33,532 nt of DNA, from the NCBI GenBank assembly GCA_902779675.1, contig CACZCK010000028.1:1-33532 (forward strand), written 5' to 3'. The translations under genes and the position numbers were made by a program. Positions 1 through 9,030 of the stretch are shown in pieces. Positions within the stretch are counted from its first letter, which is position 1. Each line of letters opens with the position of its first letter. This DNA comes from an uncultured Coriobacteriaceae bacterium (GTDB taxonomy: Bacteria > Actinomycetota > Coriobacteriia > Coriobacteriales > Atopobiaceae). Under the pieces are notes generated by a model, which ran no database searches, was not told the origin of the DNA, and saw nothing but the letters and a program-made list of their open reading frames with translations.

Positions 1-141
1 CGCTTAGGAAGTGGGCGGCCGCCTGTTTGGGCTCTCGGGCCTCACGTACGGACACACCACCCTGATGGCCTTTGCGTGCAGGGCGACCTGCGCGAGCCTC
101 TTGCTCGGAGGCTGGGTGGACCTTACCCAAAAATCCTCCGT

Positions 142-163
142 CGCATTGTTGCGCAACAATGCG
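142..163. promoter_or_regulatory. 22-bp perfect palindrome, candidate operator
   Basis: The arms CGCATTGTTGC and GCAACAATGCG are exact reverse complements with no spacer. It lies about 110 bases before the start of the SH3-domain gene, in a 273-base leader without a convincing gene. A symmetric site of this kind would suit a dimeric repressor. The regulator is unknown, and a promoter between the site and the gene is not obvious. Confidence 0.5.
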
Positions 164-273
164 GGGTCTTCTGGTCCTAGCATTCGAGATGTGAGGCGCG
201 TTGGGTGCGTCTGAGCTTCTTGCAAACCTGGCGCGTACCTCTGTCCGGATTATGCCGTAGGAGGGAGACTGCC

Positions 274-1026
274 ATGAGCAAGCGTATCAACTCGAAGAGC
301 ATGCGGAAGCTCGTGATCGGCGCATTGACTGCGCTGCTTCTCGTCTTGGTGATTCCCACTCGGGCACTTGCCAGTGGGCGGGCGTGGCGCACGTACTCGG
401 TCAAAGTCGACAGCGGGTATCTGGCCTTGCGCACCAATCCCTCGTATGACTCCAGAAATGAGATTGGCGAGCTATACACCGGCGACGTCGTGAGCGTGCT
501 GGACGCAAGCTCGGATCCCGACTATTGGGTGGTCTACTCGTACAAGCATGGCCGCAGTGGTTGGGTCAACAGGCACTACCTGCGGTATCTGGAGAACACA
601 CCCGTGGGCAACTATCGCGTGAGGGTCAACAAGGGTTACCTTGCCCTGCGCACGAGGCCCGCTTACGACGACTCCAACGAGATCGGAGAGCTCTATACGG
701 GAGACTGGGTCGTACTTCTCGACCGCTACAACAGCAAGTACTGGTGGGTGTACTCCGAGAAGTACGGCTGCATGGGTTATGTCAACTGCAATTACCTCGA
801 CTACATGTACCCGACGGAGGACTACTACGGCCAGTACACGGTTAGGGTGAACAAGGGCTACCTTGCCCTGCGCACGAGGCCCGCGTACGACGACTCCAAC
901 GAGATCGGCGAGCTGTACACCGGCGATGTCGTGATCGTCAAGGACATGTCGCAAGGGCAGTACTGGTGGGTGTACTCTCCCAAGCACCAGAGGGAAGGAT
1001 ACGTCAACAAGGACTACCTGCGTTAG
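274..1026 (+). CDS. Secreted protein with three bacterial SH3 (SH3b) domains
   Basis: The 250-residue product starts at an ATG preceded by an AGGAGGGA-type ribosome binding site at about 259-266, which is why this start is preferred over longer readings. Residues 1-33 form a signal peptide: basic N-end, hydrophobic stretch LVIGALTALLLVLVI, then ALA. Three SH3b units follow at about 40-103, 113-177 and 186-250, each with a GYLALRT motif, an EIGELYTGD motif and an end of the GYVN..YL type. SH3b domains commonly bind cell-wall peptides, so a wall-associated, non-enzymatic role is likely; no catalytic domain is present. Units 2 and 3 are almost identical, which suggests a recent internal duplication. 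The gene appears to be monocistronic. Confidence 0.85.
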   Translation: MSKRINSKSMRKLVIGALTALLLVLVIPTRALASGRAWRTYSVKVDSGYLALRTNPSYDSRNEIGELYTGDVVSVLDASSDPDYWVVYSYKHGRSGWVNRHYLRYLENTPVGNYRVRVNKGYLALRTRPAYDDSNEIGELYTGDWVVLLDRYNSKYWWVYSEKYGCMGYVNCNYLDYMYPTEDYYGQYTVRVNKGYLALRTRPAYDDSNEIGELYTGDVVIVKDMSQGQYWWVYSPKHQREGYVNKDYLR

Positions 1027-1125
1027 CGAGTGCGGCAAGGCGCACTGCCTCCCCGCGGCATGATGACGGCTTCGCTGTTGCTCTGAAAAAGACCGTGCAA
1101 GCGAGGATGCTCCGCACTCCCCCGC

Positions 1126-1131
1126 TATACT
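1126..1131 (+). promoter_or_regulatory. Possible -10 element of nrdG
   Basis: TATACT in the context GCTATACTTGC lies about 90 bases before the nrdG start. The same GCTATACT string lies before murB on the other strand. No clear -35 box is seen at 16-18 bases, so confidence is limited. Confidence 0.35.
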
Positions 1132-1222
1132 TGCTAGGGCCGTTTTGCATCTTGCGATCGATACCACTCGAGAGGTGTGTTTCGTACGGCCAGAGAGTCG
1201 AACCGGGTTAGGCGGGAGCACC

Positions 1223-1771
1223 ATGAACTACGCAGAGATTAAGTATTGCGACATCGCCAATGGGGTGGGGGTTCGCACTACGCTGTTCGTGTCGGGATGC
1301 CGGCACCATTGCGAGGGGTGCTTCAACCCGGTGCAGTGGGACTTCGCAGCGGGCGAGCCCTTTACCGCCGAGGTCGAGGACAAGATCATCCAGAGCCTTG
1401 AGCCGGCGTACGTCACTGGCCTCACCATCCTGGGCGGCGAGCCCATGGAGCAGGAGAACCAGGCCGCGCTACTCCCCTTCCTGCGCCGCGTCAAAGAGCG
1501 CTTTCCCAACAAGGGCATCTGGCTGTACTCGGGCTTTACCTGGGAGCAGCTGACGCAGGGCCCGAGCCGCGCGTACGGACAGACGGTGCCACAAATCCTT
1601 GCCCTGCTCGATGTGCTGGTAGACGGCCCCTTCGTGCTGGCCAAGAAGGACATCTCGCTGCGGTTCCGTGGCTCTTCCAACCAGCGGCTCATCGACGTAC
1701 CGGCAAGCCTTACTGCAGGCGAGGTGGTGCTGTGGGAGGACGAGCCGGTCTTTGCCAGCCACGCGTGGTAG
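1223..1771 (+). CDS. nrdG: Anaerobic ribonucleoside-triphosphate reductase activating protein
   Basis: A 182-residue radical SAM protein. The cluster-binding motif is C26-x3-C30-x2-C33 (GCRHHCEGCFN), and the SAM-contact motif GGEP is at 71-74. The family uses a 4Fe-4S cluster and S-adenosylmethionine to generate the glycyl radical on NrdD, allowing dNTP synthesis without oxygen. The ATG at 1223 follows GGCGGGAG at a normal distance; the in-frame upstream ATG would add residues unlike the family. Length and motif order fit NrdG better than pyruvate formate-lyase activase. NrdD is not next to it in this window, so the partner must lie elsewhere. A strong hairpin follows at 1801-1827. Confidence 0.92.
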   Translation: MNYAEIKYCDIANGVGVRTTLFVSGCRHHCEGCFNPVQWDFAAGEPFTAEVEDKIIQSLEPAYVTGLTILGGEPMEQENQAALLPFLRRVKERFPNKGIWLYSGFTWEQLTQGPSRAYGQTVPQILALLDVLVDGPFVLAKKDISLRFRGSSNQRLIDVPASLTAGEVVLWEDEPVFASHAW

Positions 1772-1800
1772 CACGGCCTCCATCAGGACAGAACGCAAGC

Positions 1801-1827
1801 GGGCCGCTGGGAGACTCCCGGCGGCCC
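1801..1827 (+). terminator. Hairpin terminator after nrdG, possibly bidirectional
   Basis: The arms GGGCCGC and GCGGCCC enclose a second GGGA/TCCC stem with a three-base loop. On the plus strand it is followed by the T-rich stretch GTCTCTTGTCTTG. It separates nrdG from the convergent membrane-protein gene and could serve both strands. Confidence 0.7.
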
Positions 1828-1856
1828 GTCTCTTGTCTTGAGGCGCTTGCAGCGCG

Positions 1857-2390
1857 CTAGCTGTGCAGCACGTCGAAGCGGTCGATCTGCAGCAGCAGAC
1901 GCTCCACGTCCACGAGGCACCAGATGCGCGTCTTGGTACCGTCGGACGCATGGATCCACAGGTCGCGCAGGTGCGGCCCCAAGTAGGACCAGCGCCACTC
2001 CATACGGTCGATGTCGGCGTAGCGAATGGTGCGCGTGCTCACAAAGGGGCCGCGCACCGTGATGCGGTCCTCGTACGACATCACCTGGTAGCGGAGCACC
2101 GCCATCACCATGAGCAGAATCGTGAGCTCGAAGGCGATGCAGAACGACAGCGGCAGCAGGGGGCTCTGCGAGAAGACCCCTAACCGGCAGAGCCAGGAGG
2201 TGAGGCCGCCCAGCACGCCCATGAACACCATGACCAGCGTGAGGGCACGAGACACCACCAGCGAGATAGAGTAGGTGTTGTGGTGGCTGTGCAGGCGCTC
2301 CGCCATGCTCGACCCCGCCAGAAGGCAGAGGACGACGGCGACGAGCGGGATGCCCACCACGATCACAAACAGGCACTGCGTGGCTGACAT
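1857..2390 (-). CDS. Membrane protein with PH-like C-terminal region, function unknown
   Basis: The 177-residue product has three predicted membrane segments (about 6-25, 46-68 and 77-98). A cytoplasmic C-terminal part follows, with the pattern YEDRITVRGP..STRTIRYADIDRMEW, which resembles the PH-like domains found in small bacterial membrane proteins. The ATG lies three bases after the stop of pepT, so the two genes are probably cotranscribed and perhaps coupled. No enzyme motif is seen, and the link to peptide use is only positional. I do not recognise a named family with confidence. Confidence 0.7.
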   Translation of the reverse strand: MSATQCLFVIVVGIPLVAVVLCLLAGSSMAERLHSHHNTYSISLVVSRALTLVMVFMGVLGGLTSWLCRLGVFSQSPLLPLSFCIAFELTILLMVMAVLRYQVMSYEDRITVRGPFVSTRTIRYADIDRMEWRWSYLGPHLRDLWIHASDGTKTRIWCLVDVERLLLQIDRFDVLHS

Positions 2391-2393
2391 GGC

Positions 2394-3641
2394 TCACGCC
2401 CCCTGCGGAACGGCGAACTTGGCCACCAGATGCTCCAACATGTCGACAGTCAGCTCGAGGCTGCGCACCGGCACAAACTCGCGCACCGAGTGCATGTTGT
2501 AGCCGCCCGCCGCCAGGTTGGGGCAGGGCAGGCCACGGAAGGTGAGCTGCGCTCCGTCGGTGCCGCCGCGCACGGGCTCGATCCACGGCTCGACGCCCAC
2601 CTCGCGGTTGGCCTCCAGCACGTTGTCGACCAGAAAGTCCATGCCCGCCAGATGCTCGGCCATGTTGCGGTACTGCTCCACAAACGAGACGCTGACCGTC
2701 CCCTCGCCGTAGCGCTGGTTGAGGAACGCGGCGATGTCACGCAGGGTCTGCTCACGGCGCTCAAACGAGGCCGCGTCAAAGTCGCGGATGATGTAGGTCA
2801 GGGTCGCCTCCGACGCGGTGCCCTGCAGGCGCATGGGGTGATAGAAGCCCTCGCGACCGCAGGTATGCTCCGGACGCTCGAAGGCGGGCACCATCTGCTG
2901 GAACTCCGCCGCCACGGTAAGCGCGTTGATCATGACGTCTTTGGCGGTGCCAGGGTGCACCATCACGCCGCGCACCTCCACCGTCGCCTCCGAGGCGGTA
3001 AAGCACTCGTAACTGAACGAGCCGATGGCGCCGCCGTCCACGGTGTAGCACCATGTGGCACCAAAGCGCTCGAGGTCGAGCAGCGAGGCACCGTGTCCGA
3101 TCTCCTCGTCGGGCACGAAGGCGATCTTGAGGCACGGGTGCGGCAGTGACGGGTCGGCCTTGAGGCGCGCGAGCAGCGCGCAGATCTCGGCCACGCCCGC
3201 CTTGTCGTCTGCGGAGAGCAGGGTGGTGCCGTCGGAGCACACAATGTCCTGGCCCACCAGCGCGTCAAGGTCGGGCAGCTCCTCGGGGGTGGTGGCCACG
3301 GGCACGCCGTCTACCTCGCCCGCCACGAGCGGACCGCCTTCGTAGTGCACCACATGAGGCCTCACGCCAGCGGCCGGCGCATCGGGAGAGCTGTCAATGT
3401 GGGCGCACAGCCCCAGCGCGGGAAGGCCTTCGGCGCCGGCCGAGGCGGCAAACGACGCCGTGACGTAGGCATGCTCGTCGGCCGTCACGTCGTCGCAGCC
3501 CAGAGCTCGCAGCTCCTCGGCCAAAAGCTCAGCCATGGCGTGTTCGCGCGGCGCGGAGGGCACCTGTCCCTCTGGCGCCAGCGGGTCGGACTGCGAATCA
3601 ACCTGCACGTAGCGCATGAAGCGCTCCAGAACATCGCTCAT
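2394..3641 (-). CDS. pepT: Peptidase T (tripeptide aminopeptidase)
   Basis: A 415-residue M20-family zinc aminopeptidase that removes the N-terminal residue of tripeptides in the cytoplasm. Metal and catalytic motifs are in order: LCAHIDSSPD (H81, D83), SADDKAG (D145), PDEEIGHG (E179, E180), VDGGAIGSFSYE (D202), and NMHSVREF near the end. The length matches the family (about 410). The start chosen is the ATG at 3641, preceded by GGGGAGAG on the coding strand; the reading frame stays open upstream, but that extension has no family similarity. It is followed after three bases by a small membrane-protein gene. Confidence 0.93.
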   Translation of the reverse strand: MSDVLERFMRYVQVDSQSDPLAPEGQVPSAPREHAMAELLAEELRALGCDDVTADEHAYVTASFAASAGAEGLPALGLCAHIDSSPDAPAAGVRPHVVHYEGGPLVAGEVDGVPVATTPEELPDLDALVGQDIVCSDGTTLLSADDKAGVAEICALLARLKADPSLPHPCLKIAFVPDEEIGHGASLLDLERFGATWCYTVDGGAIGSFSYECFTASEATVEVRGVMVHPGTAKDVMINALTVAAEFQQMVPAFERPEHTCGREGFYHPMRLQGTASEATLTYIIRDFDAASFERREQTLRDIAAFLNQRYGEGTVSVSFVEQYRNMAEHLAGMDFLVDNVLEANREVGVEPWIEPVRGGTDGAQLTFRGLPCPNLAAGGYNMHSVREFVPVRSLELTVDMLEHLVAKFAVPQGA

Positions 3642-3705
3642 AAGACGAGCCTCTCCCCTTTCTGTGGCTTGCGCATCCACTGTAGCAGACCGCCTGTGCC
3701 GTCTG

Positions 3706-6700
3706 TCAGCGCACGCCGGCGCGGCGCTTGGCATCCTCGATCTGGGCCAGCTGCGCAGCCGTGAGGCGGATGGGGCCAGCGCTCTCGCCACCGGCGTCCA
3801 CGTCGTCTCCCTCCAGCACGAATGCGCCGCGCTCGCGCAGGTTCTCCTTGGCCACGCTGATCATGAGCTTGATGCGGTTGAGCTGGTTGACCTCACTCGC
3901 ACCAGGGTCGTAGTCCACCGCCACGATGTTGCTCTGCGGGTACATCTGGCGCAGACGCTTGATCACCGACTTGCCCACCACATGGTTGGGCAGGCAGGCA
4001 AAGGGCTGCGCGCACACCACGTTGGGCGTGCCGCCCTCAATGAGCTCGATCATCTCGGCAGTCAGCAGCCAGCCCTCGCCCATGTTGTTGCACAGCGACA
4101 GCACCCGCTTGGCCTTCTCGGCCAAATCGAAGATCGAGGGCCAGGGCTCAAAGCGCTCGCTGGCGGCCAGCATCTTGTTGATGGGCTCGCGGATGCCCTC
4201 CACCAGGCGCACCTCGGCGCGGTTGGTGGCCCGGCCGCTCGCAGAGCTGCCCAGCTCGTGCTGCATGTTGACCTCGTGCGACATGCCCATGGTAAAGAAG
4301 TCCAAAAGGCCGGGCACGTTGGCCTCGCAACCCTCCGACTCGATGACCCTGATCAGGTCGTTGTTGGCCGTGGGATGGAACTTGACCAGAATCTCGCCCA
4401 CCACGCCCACGCGCGGCTTGGAACGGTCGTCCTTGAGCGGCAGCGCGTCAAAGGCCTCGATGGTGTCCTGGCACAGGCGGTAGAACCTGCGCACCGACGT
4501 GCCCGGCACCTCGGTGCGGGCGCGACGCATGAGGCCGCCGTAGAGGCGGTCGGCCGCACCAGGCTCGACCTCGTAGGGGCGCGTGCGATAGAGCAGCTGC
4601 ATGATCAGGTCGCCGTAGATGATGGCATAGAGCACGTGCATGAGCATCTTGGGCTTGAGTAGGTTGAAGCCCGGGTTGTGCTCGTCCAGGCCACTCGCCA
4701 TGGCCAGCGAGATGACCGGCACCTCCGGGTGCCCGGAGTCGCGCAGGGCCTTGCGGATGAGGCCGATGTAGTTGGTGGCTCGGCAGCCGCCGCCGGTCTG
4801 CGAGATGAGCACCGCCGTGCGCGAGAGGTCGTACTCGCCGCTGAGCACAGCCTCGATGAGCTGACCGCACACCAGGATCGACGGGTAGCAGATGTCGTTG
4901 TTCACGTACCGCAGGCCCGTGTCCACCGCCTTGTGGTCGACCGACGGCAGCAGCACGACGTTGTAGCCATAGGCCCTCAGCACCGGCTCCACGATCTCGA
5001 AGTGGATCGGCGCCATCTGCGGGCACAGGATGGTGTAGCCCTGGTCCTGCATCTCCTTGGTGTAGCGTACCTTCTCGAAGGCGGCACTCGTGGCCTTGCG
5101 GTAGATGGGCACGCGGCGGCTCAGGTCGGTGCGACGCCGGTGCTCGCGCGTGCCGTCGGCCAGGTGCACGCCCACCGGCTCTTCCTCCTGCGCCAGGCCC
5201 GCGGCCGTGTCGCGCTCCAGCTCGTTGCGACGCTCGTCGAGGGCGGCCATCAGCGAGCGCACGCGGATGCGCGCGGCACCCAGGTTGGACACCTCGTCGA
5301 TCTTGAGCACCGTGTAGATCTTGCCGCTGGCCTCCAGGATCTCCTGCACCTGGTCGGTAGTGATGGCATCCAGGCCGCAGCCAAAGCTGTTGAGCTGCAC
5401 GAGATCCAGGTCGTTGCGGGTGGCCACAAAGCGCGCCGCGCGGTACAGGCGGCTGTGGAACATCCACTGGTCCACCGCGCGCAGCGGCCGCTCGGGCTCC
5501 ATCTTGTGGGCCACGGAATCCTCGGTGAGCACCGCAAAGCCAAAGCCGTTGATCAACTCGGGAATGGCGTGGTTGATCTCGGGGTCGTTGTGATAGGGGC
5601 GCCCTGCCAGCACGATGCCGTGACGATCGTTGGCCTCCATCCACGCCAGCACCTCGTCGCCCTTGCGCCGCATCTGCTCCTTGAACTCGATGTCGGCGTC
5701 CCAGGCGGCGTTGACAGCCGCGTCGATCTCGGCGCGGGTGATGCGCGGGCCCCTGAAGCGCCCGCGGCCCTCGGCCGCGTCGGCCTCGCGCTGCTGCGAG
5801 ATCACCTCGTACAGGCGCCGCTTGAGCTCGCGCTTGTTGTCGTAGGGCATGAAGGGGGCCAGATACTCCACCTTGTGGTCGGCCAGCTCGTCCATGTTGA
5901 GCTGCAGCGACTGCGGGTAGCTCATCACGATGGGGCAGTTGTAGTGGTTGGTGGCCGCCTCGTCCTCCTGGCGTTCCCAACGCACGCAGGGCATCCAGAT
6001 AAAGTCGGGGTCCTTGGCCAGCAGGTTCATCACGTGCCCGTGGCTGAGCTTGGCCGGGTAGCACACGCTCTCGCTGGGCATGCTCTCGATACCCGCCTCG
6101 TAGGTGGCCTTGGTGGTCTGGTCCGACAGCACCACGGCAAAGCCGAGCTGCGTAAAGAACTCGTGCCAGAAGGGGAAGTTCTCGTACATGTTGAGCGCGC
6201 GCGGGATGCCCACGGTGCCGCGCGGCGCCTCCTCGGGGCTCAGGCCCTCGCGCTCAAAGAGCAGCTTGTTCTTGAACTTGAAGAGGTTGGGCGCCTCGTC
6301 AGCGGCCTTGCGCTGGCGGCCGGCGCCTTTCTCGCAGCGGTTGCCGGTAATGAAACGGCGGCCGTGGCCAAAGTCGTTGATGGTGAGCAGGCAGTTGTTG
6401 GAGCAGCGGCCGCAGTGCGCCTGACGCTGCTTGACCTGCAGGTTGTCGATCTCCTCGCGCGTGAGGAGGCCCGAGACGCCCAGCTCGCCCGCGCGGTCGC
6501 GTGCGAGCAGCGCCGCGCCGTAGGCACCCATCACGCCCGCGATGTCGGGACGAATCACGTTGCGCCCAATGAGCAGCTCGAAGGCGCGCAGGGTGGCGTC
6601 GCTCATAAAGGTGCCGCCCTGCACCACCACGTCGGTGCCGATCTGGTCGTAGTCGCGCAGCTTGATGACCTTGAACAGGGCGTTCTTGATCACCGAGTAG

Positions 6701-8337
6701 CTGAGGCCTGCGGCCACGTCGCCAATGGTAGCACCCTCCTTCTGGGCCTGCTTGACGCGCGAGTTCATGAACACGGTGCAGCGGCTGCCCAAATCGACGG
6801 GCTGCTCGGCATGCACGGCGGCACGGGCAAACTCCTGCACCGTCATGCCCATGGAGTCGGCGAAGCTCGCGATGAACGAGCCGCAGCCGCTCGAGCAGGC
6901 CTCGTTGAGCATGATGTGCTCGATGACGCCGTCGCGCACCTGCAGGCACTTCATGTCCTGGCCGCCAATGTCCAGAATGAACTCGACGTCGGGCACGAAG
7001 GCCTTGGCGCCGCGGAGGTGTGCCACCGTCTCGATCTCGCCGGAGTCGGCACGCAGGGCCTCGATGAGGATCTGCTCGCCGTAGCCGGTGGTGGTCACGT
7101 GGCCAATGGTGCAGTCGGAGGGCAGGTGGTCGAAGATGTCGTCCATGATCTTGCGTGCGGTGCCCAGCACGTCGCCGTTGTTGACGTCATACCAGGTGTA
7201 GAGCAGCTCGCCATCCTCGCCCACCACGGCAGCCTTCATGGTGGTGGATCCGGCGTCGATGCCAATGAACACGCGCCCGTGGTAGGTGCGCAGGTCGCCC
7301 TTGGGCACGACCTCGAGGTCGTGGCGGTCCTTGAAGTCGGCGTACTCTTCCTCGCTGGCAAACAGCGGGTCGAGGCGCGCCACCTCGGAGCCCTGGGTGC
7401 CCTCGAGCCTCTCCAGCATGACGATGACCTCGTCGAAGGTCACCTTGCGGTCGGACTCGCCCGCCAGTGCGGCACCGGTTGCCACAAAGAGGTGGGCGTT
7501 GGGCGGGATGATCCGGTGCTCCTCGTCGAGCGAGAGCGTCTCGTAGAAGCGCTCGCGCAGCTCGGAGAGGTACTGCAGCGGGCCGCCGAGGAAGGCCACG
7601 TAGCCGCGGATGGGGTGCCCGCAGGCCAGTCCCGACACCGTCTGGTTGGCCACGGCCTGGAAGATGGAAGCGGCAATGTCCTCGGGCGCGGCGCCCTCGT
7701 TGAGCAGCGGCTGCACGTCGCTCTTGGCAAAGACGCCGCAGCGGCTGGCGATGGGATAGATGTGCTGGTAGCCCTTGGCCAGCTCGTTGAGGCCAGGGGC
7801 ATCGGTCTTGAGCAGCGAGGCCATCTGGTCGATGAAGGCGCCCGTGCCACCGGCGCAGGTGCCGTTCATGCGCTGCTCGATACCGTTGTCAAAGTAGATG
7901 ATCTTGGCGTCCTCGCCGCCCAGCTCGATGGCACAGTCGGTCTGCGGGATGAGCGTCTCGACCGCGCGCTTGGAGGCAATGACCTCCTGCACGAACTCGA
8001 GTCCCAGCCAGTTGGCCAGCAGCATGCCGCCCGAGCCGGTGATGGACACGCGCATCGGCGAGGTGCCCACGATGCGGCGCGCCCGCACAAAGAGGTCGTG
8101 TGCCGTGGCGCGCACGTCGGTGTGGTGACGCTCGTAGTTGGCGTACAACAGGTTGTCGTTGTCGTCGATGACGGCCAGCTTCACCGTGGTGGAACCCACG
8201 TCGATGCCCAGCCGCAGGCTGGCGTGGCGCAGGTCGATGGGGCTGCGCGGAACCAGCTCGGCACCCTGCTGCTTGAGGGCGATGGGCTGGCGGGCCTGTG
8301 CTTGCGCCTGGTTGCTTGCGTCATACCTAGCAGACAT
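3706..8337 (-). CDS. Fused 2-hydroxyacyl-CoA dehydratase activase / dehydratase-like protein
   Basis: The 1543-residue product has two tandem ASKHA ATPase domains of the BadF/BadG/HgdC type. Domain 1 has DVGSTT near 46-51, GTCAGGTG (C161) and SRCGVFAKSD (C200). Domain 2 has DAGSTT near 361-366, NEACSSGCGSF (C481, C485) and SRCTVF (C520). A cysteine cluster HCGRCSNNC at 641-649 plus C668 follows, then a DUF2229-like region from about 710 (GIPRALNMYENFPFW, SVCYPAK), and a long C-terminal region with CYPS and GGGCRATNY motifs like the dehydratase subunit. HgdC proteins use ATP to push one electron into a 2-hydroxyacyl-CoA dehydratase; in this fused class the substrate is unknown. The start at 8337 is favoured because AAGGAG lies seven bases before it; the ATG at 8343 is too close. 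The start overlaps the end of the tetR gene. Confidence 0.88.
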   Translation of the reverse strand: MSARYDASNQAQAQARQPIALKQQGAELVPRSPIDLRHASLRLGIDVGSTTVKLAVIDDNDNLLYANYERHHTDVRATAHDLFVRARRIVGTSPMRVSITGSGGMLLANWLGLEFVQEVIASKRAVETLIPQTDCAIELGGEDAKIIYFDNGIEQRMNGTCAGGTGAFIDQMASLLKTDAPGLNELAKGYQHIYPIASRCGVFAKSDVQPLLNEGAAPEDIAASIFQAVANQTVSGLACGHPIRGYVAFLGGPLQYLSELRERFYETLSLDEEHRIIPPNAHLFVATGAALAGESDRKVTFDEVIVMLERLEGTQGSEVARLDPLFASEEEYADFKDRHDLEVVPKGDLRTYHGRVFIGIDAGSTTMKAAVVGEDGELLYTWYDVNNGDVLGTARKIMDDIFDHLPSDCTIGHVTTTGYGEQILIEALRADSGEIETVAHLRGAKAFVPDVEFILDIGGQDMKCLQVRDGVIEHIMLNEACSSGCGSFIASFADSMGMTVQEFARAAVHAEQPVDLGSRCTVFMNSRVKQAQKEGATIGDVAAGLSYSVIKNALFKVIKLRDYDQIGTDVVVQGGTFMSDATLRAFELLIGRNVIRPDIAGVMGAYGAALLARDRAGELGVSGLLTREEIDNLQVKQRQAHCGRCSNNCLLTINDFGHGRRFITGNRCEKGAGRQRKAADEAPNLFKFKNKLLFEREGLSPEEAPRGTVGIPRALNMYENFPFWHEFFTQLGFAVVLSDQTTKATYEAGIESMPSESVCYPAKLSHGHVMNLLAKDPDFIWMPCVRWERQEDEAATNHYNCPIVMSYPQSLQLNMDELADHKVEYLAPFMPYDNKRELKRRLYEVISQQREADAAEGRGRFRGPRITRAEIDAAVNAAWDADIEFKEQMRRKGDEVLAWMEANDRHGIVLAGRPYHNDPEINHAIPELINGFGFAVLTEDSVAHKMEPERPLRAVDQWMFHSRLYRAARFVATRNDLDLVQLNSFGCGLDAITTDQVQEILEASGKIYTVLKIDEVSNLGAARIRVRSLMAALDERRNELERDTAAGLAQEEEPVGVHLADGTREHRRRTDLSRRVPIYRKATSAAFEKVRYTKEMQDQGYTILCPQMAPIHFEIVEPVLRAYGYNVVLLPSVDHKAVDTGLRYVNNDICYPSILVCGQLIEAVLSGEYDLSRTAVLISQTGGGCRATNYIGLIRKALRDSGHPEVPVISLAMASGLDEHNPGFNLLKPKMLMHVLYAIIYGDLIMQLLYRTRPYEVEPGAADRLYGGLMRRARTEVPGTSVRRFYRLCQDTIEAFDALPLKDDRSKPRVGVVGEILVKFHPTANNDLIRVIESEGCEANVPGLLDFFTMGMSHEVNMQHELGSSASGRATNRAEVRLVEGIREPINKMLAASERFEPWPSIFDLAEKAKRVLSLCNNMGEGWLLTAEMIELIEGGTPNVVCAQPFACLPNHVVGKSVIKRLRQMYPQSNIVAVDYDPGASEVNQLNRIKLMISVAKENLRERGAFVLEGDDVDAGGESAGPIRLTAAQLAQIEDAKRRAGVR

Positions 8338-9019
8338 CGTCATGCTCCTTCTGGAAGGCCATGGCCTGTTTGGCCAGGGAGGGAATGTCAAAGTCGATGG
8401 GGCGGCCGTACAGGTCGCCCGGGCGCACGAACATGAGGGCGGTCATCATGCGCGCCATGATCTCGGGGGACTCCACCATCCCGGTGGAGAGCCAGCGCAC
8501 GAGCACGCCCACCTCCGCCGAGATGACGAAGGTCAGGTAGTAGTCAAAGATGTGCAGGGCCAACGCCGAAAAGCCGTGCAAGGCGCGAGCCATGACCACC
8601 TCGCGCACCATGGCCTTGATCTTCTCCACAAACGCCGGGTCTCCCCCGTCTCCCAGCAGCGGCACCAGATGGCGCCCCTCGTCCTGGAAGTACTCGAGCA
8701 CCTCGATGCTGCGCGGACAGGGCTCAAAATGGTCGATGGCCTCCTCGAGATCGGGCAGGGTCACCTCGGCGATCTCGCGCACCAGGTTGCCGAGGTCCAC
8801 CATGGCCTCCGCCTCGATGCAGGCCACCAGGTCGGGGATGTCGCGATAGTGCGAGTAGAAGGTGCGGCGGGTCACGCCGGCACGGTCGGCTACCGCGGTG
8901 ACCGTCACCTGGGAGAGGTCGCCAGTCGCCGTGACCTCGGCGGCCAACGCCTCGCGAAGCGCCTTGCGCGTGCGCGTGGTGCGGCGGTCCTGTCGGGGCG
9001 TGCTGATCGTCTGGTCCAT
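8327..9019 (-). CDS. TetR/AcrR-family transcriptional regulator
   Basis: A 230-residue protein with an N-terminal TetR DNA-binding domain at about 17-65 (TRKALREALAAEV, then VTVTAVADRAGVTRRTFYSHYRD). The C-terminal ligand-type region ends in a conserved-looking W-L-x-x-G-M-x-x-S-P-E stretch, as in the DhaS-like TetR group. The last 11 bases overlap the start of the dehydratase-activase gene, so the two form one transcription unit and are probably translationally coupled. AAGGA precedes the ATG. A perfect palindrome at 9031-9060 sits immediately upstream, so autorepression and control of the downstream giant protein are the likely roles. The ligand is unknown; an acyl-CoA would be a reasonable guess from context only. 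Confidence 0.88.
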   Translation of the reverse strand: MDQTISTPRQDRRTTRTRKALREALAAEVTATGDLSQVTVTAVADRAGVTRRTFYSHYRDIPDLVACIEAEAMVDLGNLVREIAEVTLPDLEEAIDHFEPCPRSIEVLEYFQDEGRHLVPLLGDGGDPAFVEKIKAMVREVVMARALHGFSALALHIFDYYLTFVISAEVGVLVRWLSTGMVESPEIMARMMTALMFVRPGDLYGRPIDFDIPSLAKQAMAFQKEHDDVC

Positions 9020-9030
9020 ACACGTTCCTT

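Noticed and set aside
4678..8436. Open frame of 1252 codons on the plus strand opposite the dehydratase-activase gene
   Set aside because: It is an antisense shadow of a high-GC gene: His/Ala/Val/Leu-rich without domains, while the minus strand has clear conserved motifs.
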